From positions 1 through 5,766 of the forward strand of contig JAKPQT010000406.1 in assembly GCA_029555885.1 (NCBI GenBank): 5,766 nucleotides of DNA. The letters are read 5' to 3'. A program made the translations under genes and the position numbers. Positions 1-5,161 of this stretch are shown here, piece by piece. The stretch comes from Chloroflexota bacterium. Lineage in GTDB: Bacteria; Chloroflexota; Anaerolineae; CG2-30-64-16. The first letter of the stretch is position 1, and each line of letters starts with the position of its first letter. The notes beneath the pieces are model-generated. The model was not told where the DNA came from. It searched no databases and saw nothing but the letters and a program-made list of their open reading frames with translations.

Positions 1-330
1 CAGCGGCCCGCTGCGCGACAGCAGCAGGTAGACGATCAGGCCGATAACGACGGGCGGGAAGCCCATGCCGGTATACATGAACGCGACGACCAGCTTACGG
101 CCAACAAATCGACCCAGGCCAAGCGCCGCGCCGAGCGGCACACCGATGAGCGTGCTGAAGAGCAGCGCGATGCCGGAGACACGCAATGAGAGTGAAACGA
201 TTTCGGCCAGTGCGGCGTCTCCTGCAAAGATCAGCCGCAGCGCCTCGATCAGCCCGTTCCCAGTTTCGTTGATGAGGAGACTCCCTGAGATACGTATACT
301 TGTACCATACGGATTATACGCAACGGACAT
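1..330 (-). CDS. tupB: Tungstate-type ABC transporter permease, N-terminal part (runs off left edge)
   Basis: Membrane permease that would import tungstate (or a related oxyanion) together with a binding protein and an ATPase. The minus-strand frame is open from an ATG at 330-328 to base 1, giving 110 codons with no stop. The segment GLIEALRLIFAGD, then a first membrane helix (about residues 46-72, with VSGIALLF and IGVPLGAALGL), then GMGFPPVVIGLIVYLLL and SRSGPL (about 88-110), match the N-terminal third of TupB/COG4662 permeases as I know them. Residues 1-19 do not resemble the family, and the promoter at 340-313 covers that ATG. The likelier start is the ATC codon at 273-271 (MNETGNGLIEAL...), 7 nt after AGGGAG. 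The gene is first on its transcript, so no tupA-like binding-protein gene lies directly upstream; the rest of the operon would be off the left edge. Family call fairly sure; substrate inferred; start uncertain. Confidence 0.82.
   Translation of the reverse strand, partial: MSVAYNPYGTSIRISGSLLINETGNGLIEALRLIFAGDAALAEIVSLSLRVSGIALLFSTLIGVPLGAALGLGRFVGRKLVVAFMYTGMGFPPVVIGLIVYLLLSRSGPL
281..286 (-). promoter_or_regulatory. Shine-Dalgarno that argues for a non-ATG tupB start
   Basis: AGGGAG on the minus strand sits 7 nt before an in-frame ATC codon (273-271), where the recognisable permease sequence begins. No in-frame ATG, GTG or TTG lies at a suitable distance. The 5' leader would be about 33 nt from the predicted start site. 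The ATG at 330 has only AAAGGG about 14 nt upstream. Confidence 0.5.
290..320 (-). promoter_or_regulatory. Candidate operator: ATACG half-sites around the tupB start site
   Basis: On the plus strand ATACG occurs at 290-294, 307-311 and 316-320, and its complement CGTAT at 293-297. CGTAT (293-297) and ATACG (307-311) form an inverted repeat with a 9-nt centre that spans the predicted transcription start (about 306), and another half-site overlaps the -10 box. This is a typical place for a repressor to bind. The motif is not one I can assign to ModE or another named oxyanion regulator; the operator role is inference. Confidence 0.35.
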
Positions 331-340
331 GAACTGTCAA
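313..340 (-). promoter_or_regulatory. Sigma-70-type promoter of the tupB-like gene
   Basis: On the minus strand a perfect -35 TTGACA (340-335) and a perfect -10 TATAAT (318-313) are separated by 16 nt. Transcription would begin near 306 and run leftwards. In a GC-rich genome a double-perfect match is unlikely by chance. The ATG at 330-328 lies between the two boxes and cannot be translated from this promoter. Confidence 0.75.
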
Positions 341-558
341 AGAACCCTTTACATTGGCCAGTAATGCCAAACGTACCGACGGGCAAGCATCCTGAGCGGG
401 TGGACGGCTCAACGTTGGTGACGAGATAATGCTAGTCGAAGGATGCGACCCAGCGCCTGCTCGCTTTGGCGCCCTTCGACTTCGTGCCGTCCACAAAGCT
501 GGCCGGCCCTCCGCTCAGGGTGCCTGCGCTGGTGGCTACATGTGGAACTACTGCCACA
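341..558. other. Non-coding divergent intergenic region
   Basis: This stretch lies between the left-going tupB promoter and the right-going kinase promoter. No reading frame in it resembles a protein or has a convincing ribosome site; frames that cross it are tails of frames antisense to the kinase gene. It contains the inverted repeats described at 387-481, an 8-bp GGCCGGCC palindrome (501-508) and a weak TGAGC/GCTCA hairpin (393-397/407-411). No transposase remnant or tRNA was recognised. Confidence 0.55.
387..481. repeat. Overlapping inverted repeats with mutually exclusive pairings
   Basis: AGTCGAAGG (434-442) is perfectly complementary to CCTTCGACT (473-481). Inside it GCGCC (453-457) pairs with GGCGC (468-472) around a 10-nt loop, giving a two-part stem with an asymmetric bulge. 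The left arm also overlaps AGGATGC (440-446), which is complementary to GCATCCT (387-393), so the two folds compete. There is no adjacent T-tract on either strand, so this is not a standard terminator. Whether it is transcribed is unknown. Confidence 0.5.
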
Positions 559-587
559 TTGACCCACCGGGCCAACCGGACTAGAAT
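559..587 (+). promoter_or_regulatory. Sigma-70-type promoter of the UbiB-like kinase gene
   Basis: TTGACC (559-564) and TAGAAT (582-587) are separated by exactly 17 nt, each with one mismatch to consensus. The predicted start is near 594, leaving a very short leader of about 18 nt that still contains the Shine-Dalgarno AGGAAGGA (599-606), 5 nt before the ATG. Confidence 0.65.
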
Positions 588-611
588 GGCACCGCAACAG
601 GAAGGAACTAT

Positions 612-2402
612 ATGCCTGCTCCACAATCGCAGTTTGGACGGCGCAAGCGCCGGGCCGTCGATGCGCCTGCGCCGAAAGTCATGGACCTCGCGGAGCTGGC
701 CCGCGGCGCAGTACAGGAGGCCCCGCCGTCCGCCCCGTTGGATCGGGTGCGCTATCTGCGCCTGGCCTTTTTCTTCGCGCGCGTCTTCCTGTCCTTCATC
801 GGGTGGGATCTGGTGTTGCAGCGCGTGCCGGGCTTCCGCTCCTACGTGCGCGCGAACCGCCAGGCGCGCTGGAAGAGCCATGCTCAACGCTTCCGCCGCT
901 ACGCCATCGAGTATGGCGGCGTGCTCATCAAGTTGGGCCAGTTCCTCAGCATCCGCGTGGATATCCTGCCCGAGGGTGTGACCAAGGAACTGCGCGGCCT
1001 GCAGGACGAGGTGCCCGCTGAAACGCTGGCCGATGTGCAGGCGGTCATCGCCGCGGAGTTCAAGCGGCCGGTCGGGGAGGTCTTTGCCTGGTTTAAGCCG
1101 GAGCCGGAGGCCGCTGCGTCGCTGGCGCAGGTGCATAAGGCGCAGCTGGTGACGGGCGAAGAGGTCGTGGTCAAGGTGCAGCGGCCCCACATCGAGCGGT
1201 TAGTGGAGACTGACCTGGCCGCGCTGCGCCTGGCCGCGAGCTGGCTCAAGCTATATCCGCCTGCCAGCCGCCGCGTGGACCTGGATCGCCTCTACAACGA
1301 ATTCTCACGTACGACCCGTCTGGAACTCGACTTCGTGCAGGAAGGCCGCAACGCGGACCGCTTCGCCGCCGATTTTGCGAACGACCCCGGCGTCTACATC
1401 GCGGATGTGTTCTGGGAGGTCACGACCCGCCGCGTGCTGACGCTGGAGAACGTGGCGAGCATCAAGATCGACGACATACCCGCGATGGAGGCTGCTGGCA
1501 TCAGCCGGGCAGAGGTGGCCCGCAAGCTGTATGACACCTATCTGGAGCAAATCTTCGTCCACAGCTTCGTCCATGCCGACCCGCACCCCGGCAACCTGTT
1601 CGTGCACCCGGTGGATCCGCCGCCCGGCGCGCCAGCACCTGCGGCGCGACCCTTCCAGCTCATCTTCGTGGACTTCGGCATGGTGGCAATCGTGCCGGAG
1701 GGAATGCGGACGGCCATGCGGGATGTCGCTATCGCGGTGGGCACGCGCGACGCGCACCGGCTCGTGCAGGCGTATTTCGATACGGGCGTGATGTTGCCCG
1801 GCGCGGACCGGCAGCGGCTGGACGAATTGCATGAGGTTTTGTTTGCCCGGCTCGGTGGGATGCGCATGGGGCAACTGACCGATAGCGCGATGCAGCAGAT
1901 TCCGTTTGTGCTGCGCGAGTACCGCGACCTGCTCTTCGAGATGCCGTTCCAGTTTCCGACCGACATCCTCTTTGCCATGCGCGCCGTGGCGATCCTCTCC
2001 GGCATGGCGACGACACTTGATCCCAACTTCGACCCCTGGGCCGCGACGCTGCCCTTTGCCGAGCGCTTGGCCTCCGATCAGCTCTCGCGCGAGTGGCGCG
2101 GCGTGCTGGGCGAAGTCGGTGAGCTCGTGCGGCTGGCGCTGCGCCTTCCATCGAGGATGGAGCGGTTCCTGGCGCGCGCCGAGCGCGGCGACCTGGTGCA
2201 GCAGGTCGCCCTCGCGCCCGATACGGCGCGGGCGCTTCGGCGGCTGGAGCGTTCGGTGGACCGGCTGACGTGGGGGCTGGTGGCAACCGGGCTATTGGGG
2301 GCGGGGGTGTTGCTGCGCGCGAGCGAGGGGCCGGGCGGTCTGAACACGGGCCTGCTGATCGCTGCCGCGGTTGCGTTCGTCTGGGGCCTGACGCGGCGGT
2401 AA
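612..2402 (+). CDS. UbiB/AarF/ABC1 family atypical protein kinase-like protein
   Basis: A 596-residue member of the ABC1/UbiB atypical kinase-like family, whose members support isoprenoid-quinone and other lipid metabolism through an ATPase or kinase-like activity at membranes. Visible hallmarks in order: the family-specific KxGQ motif (K107-Q110), the Ala-rich loop replacing the Gly-rich loop (AAASLAQVH, 167-175), the ATP-binding lysine (VVVKVQRP, K188), LELDFVQEGRN (237-247), the catalytic-loop equivalent HADPHPGN (321-328) and the metal-binding DFG (354-356). Two hydrophobic C-terminal helices (about 552-569 and 578-594) suggest membrane anchoring, as in UbiB. A Pro/Ala-rich insert (about 332-348) sits between HADPHPGN and DFG. 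Start chosen from AGGAAGGA 5 nt before the ATG and the promoter just upstream. The length fits the family (about 500-600). The gene stands alone, with no quinone genes beside it; the substrate is unknown. Confidence 0.93.
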   Translation: MPAPQSQFGRRKRRAVDAPAPKVMDLAELARGAVQEAPPSAPLDRVRYLRLAFFFARVFLSFIGWDLVLQRVPGFRSYVRANRQARWKSHAQRFRRYAIEYGGVLIKLGQFLSIRVDILPEGVTKELRGLQDEVPAETLADVQAVIAAEFKRPVGEVFAWFKPEPEAAASLAQVHKAQLVTGEEVVVKVQRPHIERLVETDLAALRLAASWLKLYPPASRRVDLDRLYNEFSRTTRLELDFVQEGRNADRFAADFANDPGVYIADVFWEVTTRRVLTLENVASIKIDDIPAMEAAGISRAEVARKLYDTYLEQIFVHSFVHADPHPGNLFVHPVDPPPGAPAPAARPFQLIFVDFGMVAIVPEGMRTAMRDVAIAVGTRDAHRLVQAYFDTGVMLPGADRQRLDELHEVLFARLGGMRMGQLTDSAMQQIPFVLREYRDLLFEMPFQFPTDILFAMRAVAILSGMATTLDPNFDPWAATLPFAERLASDQLSREWRGVLGEVGELVRLALRLPSRMERFLARAERGDLVQQVALAPDTARALRRLERSVDRLTWGLVATGLLGAGVLLRASEGPGGLNTGLLIAAAVAFVWGLTRR

Positions 2403-2446
2403 TGGAATATTTGGCTGGCGCTGAGGATGCAAGCTGCTCTTATATC
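2403..2446. other. Convergent gene junction without a visible terminator
   Basis: Only 44 nt separate the TAA of the kinase gene (2400-2402) from the TGA of the acylase gene (2449-2447, minus). I see no GC-rich hairpin followed by a T-tract on either strand, so transcripts may run into one another as antisense, or end by a factor-dependent route. Confidence 0.5.
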
Positions 2447-4942
2447 TCACCCTGCCCCTTCGAGCCACAGGCGGGCCCGGGCCCCACGCTCCACATCCTC
2501 CCGTGCATACAGCATCGGGTGATAGTCCCCCGCATACCAGGCGGCAATCTGGTCATCATAGTGCGGGCTGTCGGGCCGGCCGGAGTTGCCCGGGGCCAGC
2601 AGCCCCAGGCAGTTGCGCAGGTCGCTCAGGTCCGCGATGAAGCGGAACGGCGGCGCAACCACCCCCCGGCTGCTCTCCGGCGTCATACCCGAGCCGGTCG
2701 CCCAGACAGTCGTGCCATCGCCGGGCAGCGGGTAGGGGCCGCGATTCAGGTGCTGGCCGAGGGCTGCGACGATGCCCAACGGGTGGCCGAAGGTCAGCGT
2801 GTGCAGCCGGCCCCAGGCCCAGTTGCGCATGGCCGCGCCTTCGGGCGGTCCAAGTTTGTCGGTCAGGTGCGCGGCTGTGCGCTCCAGCGCCAGGCGCAAG
2901 ACGTCGTCGCGTGTCTCCCCGCCGCCCAAGTCGAACCAATGCGACTCAGAGATTCCGAGCAGATTGAGCATCCATACCCAGGTCTGCTGGCCGAAGAAGC
3001 TGCCCTCCTGGATCACCGGGGTCGGGCCTTTACCGAGTGCCCGTTCGAGCAAGGGCGGCCCGCCGGCGGTCCCATCGGCTGCCAGCCTGGGCTCCAGGAT
3101 CACCCTCATCCATTGACGGGCGAACACCTCGCAGATGGCGGCTGCCGGGCTGTCCTGCGCCAATTGCCCATCCCACGCCCGCACGAGGTCGAGCATGGCT
3201 GCGAGTTCCGGTTCGTCGGCTGTCACGGTCAGCCGGCCCAGGTGCAGGGCCACCAGTTGCATGGAAGGGGAGACCGTGTCAAAGTGCATCCGGCGGATGG
3301 CTGCAACATCCAGCCTGGGGTGTGCAGCAATCTGCTCGATGATGCGCTGCGCGCGATCGCCGGTCGCAAACTCGCGGCCTACGAAGTGAGGATAGCCGTC
3401 ATCAGTGACGCGGTTGTTTGCGGAGACGATGAACCCCTGCGGCGGGTTGTACGCGTGCGGCAGCTCATCGAACGGGATGTAGCCCTGCCATTCGTACTCG
3501 TCCGTCCACCCCGGGACGGGCGCCGAACCATCTCCGCGGCGGCGGATAGGGATATTGCCCGGGTAGCTGTACGCGACATTGCCCTGCGTGTCCGCATACA
3601 CCACGTTCTGCACGGGCGTCTCCCAGCCGCGCAAGGCCTCGCGGAAGGCCAGGCACGTCTCCGCCCGGTTCATGCCGGACAGCGCGTCCAGCATCGTGTT
3701 CGGCTCCAGCGCGGTCCAGCGCAGCGTCAGCGGCACATCGGGCAAGGCGACGCCCTCGCGCACGGGACGCGGGGGTGCAGCCAGGCCGGGGGCCAGCTCA
3801 TTGATGACCGGCCCGTGATGGGTGCAGATGACCGGCTGTTCCACAGGCGCGCTCCCCTTGACCCGGATGACCTCCCGCCGCATCTCCGCCGGGCGCCACG
3901 CCCCGCAGTATTCATATTCGATATCGCCGCCGGCTGTCACACGCATCCGCTCGATGTACAGGTCCTGCACATCCGCGAAGCCGTTGGTAAAGCCCCAGGC
4001 GACGCGGCCGTTGTGTCCCGCGACGACGTAGGGAATGCCGGGGAAGGTGACGCCTGTAACATTGAACCCGGCCTCGCAGACCAGGTGATTCTCGTACCAG
4101 ACGGCGGGCGCGCTCATCAGCAGGTGCATGTCGTTAGCCAGCAGCGGCATCCCCGATCGTGTGCGGCGGCCCGCCACGACCCAGTTGTTGCTGCCGGCAG
4201 GGCTGCCATCGCCGCTCGCAAGTCCGGCTGTCGTGGCATCCGGCGCGACCGGGCCGGGTTGCCCCAGGTCAGGCGCGGCCACGGGCGCTATACTGCGGCT
4301 GTCTGTGACCGTTGCGACGGCAGACGGCACGACGACCGGCCAATGATCCGGCCAGCGCGGCTCCAGTTCCGCGGCCAACTCGGGGCCGAGCGCCTCAATC
4401 AACCGCGCGCGCAATAGTTCGGTCTCCCAGTTGACGGACAGGCTCCACGCCATCATCTTGGCCCAGGAGAGCGAATCCGCGAGGGTCCAGGGTTCGGGGC
4501 GATAGCGCAGCAGCGTGAATTCGACGGGCAGGGGTTGGCGCGTGATGCCGGCGTTGACCCCCGCTGCGTAAGCCTCCACCTTTGCGCGCGGGTCGCCTTT
4601 CAGCAGGCCGGCCTCTTGCTCGGCCACGCGGCGCATTCCCAGGATCCGCATATGGCGATCGATATCCAGCACGGGCTGGCCGAGTACTTCGGCCAGCCGG
4701 CCGCTGATGAGCCGCCGTTGGAATTCCATCTGCCAGAGGCGATCCTGCGCGTGGACGAATCCCTGACCGAACAACAGGTCGTGCATGTTCCGCGCATAGA
4801 TGTGGGGCACGCCCCAGGCGTCGCGGAGGATCTCCACCGGCGCGGTCACCCCTTGCACCCGCAAGCGACCGTTGACGCGCGGGCGGCGTGCCCGGCCGAG
4901 CGTGCGCAAGGCGATATTCATGGCTGAAGAGAGTGCAATCAC
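2447..4942 (-). CDS. Penicillin acylase family Ntn-hydrolase (peptidase S45 type)
   Basis: An amidohydrolase precursor that would cleave itself into alpha and beta chains and hydrolyse an amide bond; relatives act on penicillins, cephalosporins or acyl-homoserine lactones, and the substrate here cannot be read from sequence. With the GTG start it has 831 residues, typical for the family. Seen: APVEILRDAWGVPHIYA (34-50) and GQGFVHAQDRLWQME (59-73) in the alpha chain; an Ala/Pro/Thr/Asp-rich spacer (about 208-250); the self-cleavage site and nucleophile in GSNNW (Ser251); LANDMHL (268-274); HHGPV (375-379); SANNR (507-511), probably carrying the catalytic Asn; and a C-terminal GNSGRPDSPHYDDQ (785-798). 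No signal peptide or membrane segment is visible, whereas many relatives are periplasmic or secreted. Start: GTG at 4942-4940 has AGGAG 11 nt upstream; the ATG at 4921-4919 (824 residues) is the main alternative but lacks a ribosome site. Longer versions to 5122 begin inside the upstream terminator and do not look like protein. Confidence 0.92.
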   Translation of the reverse strand: MIALSSAMNIALRTLGRARRPRVNGRLRVQGVTAPVEILRDAWGVPHIYARNMHDLLFGQGFVHAQDRLWQMEFQRRLISGRLAEVLGQPVLDIDRHMRILGMRRVAEQEAGLLKGDPRAKVEAYAAGVNAGITRQPLPVEFTLLRYRPEPWTLADSLSWAKMMAWSLSVNWETELLRARLIEALGPELAAELEPRWPDHWPVVVPSAVATVTDSRSIAPVAAPDLGQPGPVAPDATTAGLASGDGSPAGSNNWVVAGRRTRSGMPLLANDMHLLMSAPAVWYENHLVCEAGFNVTGVTFPGIPYVVAGHNGRVAWGFTNGFADVQDLYIERMRVTAGGDIEYEYCGAWRPAEMRREVIRVKGSAPVEQPVICTHHGPVINELAPGLAAPPRPVREGVALPDVPLTLRWTALEPNTMLDALSGMNRAETCLAFREALRGWETPVQNVVYADTQGNVAYSYPGNIPIRRRGDGSAPVPGWTDEYEWQGYIPFDELPHAYNPPQGFIVSANNRVTDDGYPHFVGREFATGDRAQRIIEQIAAHPRLDVAAIRRMHFDTVSPSMQLVALHLGRLTVTADEPELAAMLDLVRAWDGQLAQDSPAAAICEVFARQWMRVILEPRLAADGTAGGPPLLERALGKGPTPVIQEGSFFGQQTWVWMLNLLGISESHWFDLGGGETRDDVLRLALERTAAHLTDKLGPPEGAAMRNWAWGRLHTLTFGHPLGIVAALGQHLNRGPYPLPGDGTTVWATGSGMTPESSRGVVAPPFRFIADLSDLRNCLGLLAPGNSGRPDSPHYDDQIAAWYAGDYHPMLYAREDVERGARARLWLEGAG

Positions 4943-4953
4943 AGTTTGCTCGA

Positions 4954-4958
4954 CTCCT
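4954..4958 (-). promoter_or_regulatory. Shine-Dalgarno of the acylase gene
   Basis: AGGAG on the minus strand lies 11 nt before the GTG at 4942-4940 and 32 nt before the ATG at 4921-4919, so it favours the GTG start, although the spacing is at the long end. Its first base is the last base of a small hairpin (4972-4958), which could affect ribosome access. Confidence 0.45.
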
Positions 4959-5049
4959 GCGGGAAAGCCGCAAGCGTTCGAAAAGATGCGAAGTGGAGCG
5001 TCCTCAGACGCGGAACAGCGGCCTGCCGTCCGCATTTGAGAATGCGGAC
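4958..5049 (-). promoter_or_regulatory. Structured 5' leader of the acylase gene (three hairpins)
   Basis: In the order of the minus-strand transcript: a perfect 9-bp stem with a CTCA tetraloop (5049-5041 with 5036-5028); a 5-bp GCGTC/GACGC stem with a TGAG tetraloop (5011-5007 with 5002-4998); and a 5-bp TGCGG/CCGCA stem with a 5-nt loop (4972-4968 with 4962-4958) that abuts the AGGAG. I do not recognise a known riboswitch or T-box core. A regulatory role is inference. Confidence 0.4.
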
Positions 5050-5081
5050 TCCTCTGTCCCACATCGACACTGAACGTTGGT

Positions 5082-5110
5082 ATTATACCCGTTTTCAGGG
5101 CATAAAAAAG
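5082..5110 (-). promoter_or_regulatory. Possible promoter of the acylase gene
   Basis: A perfect minus-strand -10 TATAAT (5087-5082) lies just after the intrinsic terminator. The best-spaced -35 (5110-5105, CTTTTT, 17-nt spacer) is poor and coincides with the terminator T-tract, so an activator or another sigma factor may be needed. The predicted start near 5075 gives a leader of about 130 nt to the GTG start. Confidence 0.45.
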
Positions 5111-5138
5111 AGAGACGTCCATTATTGGGACGTCTCTC
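5104..5138 (-). terminator. Intrinsic (Rho-independent) terminator of the surface-protein gene
   Basis: On the minus strand an 11-bp perfect stem, GAGAGACGTCC with GGACGTCTCTC (5138-5128 with 5120-5110), has a 7-nt loop and is followed at once by six T residues (5109-5104). It begins 24 nt after the stop codon of the gene at 5162, exactly where its transcript should end. The plus strand has no T-tract on the other side, so it acts in one direction. Confidence 0.93.
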
Positions 5139-5161
5139 AGCCGGATTAGCAGAACGTCGGG

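Noticed and set aside
65..364. Plus-strand open frame of 99 codons over the permease gene
   Set aside because: It is antisense to the tupB-like sequence, which has recognisable family motifs, and it crosses that gene's promoter.
501..508. GGCCGGCC palindrome
   Set aside because: An 8-bp palindrome of this composition is expected by chance in GC-rich DNA, and nothing nearby supports a function.
466..981. Plus-strand open frame beginning upstream of the kinase gene
   Set aside because: It overlaps the kinase gene in another frame, and its Ala/Ser/Arg-rich translation has no protein-like features.
432..1190. Minus-strand open frame of 252 codons opposite the kinase start
   Set aside because: It is antisense to the conserved kinase N-terminal region and crosses the promoter. 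It has no family-like motifs and reflects codon bias on the other strand.
2270..4417. Long plus-strand open frame of 715 codons opposite the acylase gene
   Set aside because: It is antisense to a gene with clear catalytic motifs. Its translation is rich in Arg, His, Gln and Gly with no recognisable domain, as expected of a GC-rich shadow frame, and it starts inside the kinase gene with no ribosome site.
4943..5080. T-box or known riboswitch in the acylase leader
   Set aside because: I found no T-box antiterminator core or other conserved riboswitch core by eye, and the gene is not an amino-acid or cofactor gene.
4943..5122. N-terminal extension of the acylase to an ATG at 5122
   Set aside because: That ATG lies in the loop of the intrinsic terminator and upstream of the TATAAT. 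The extra residues are unlike protein and contain the leader hairpins.
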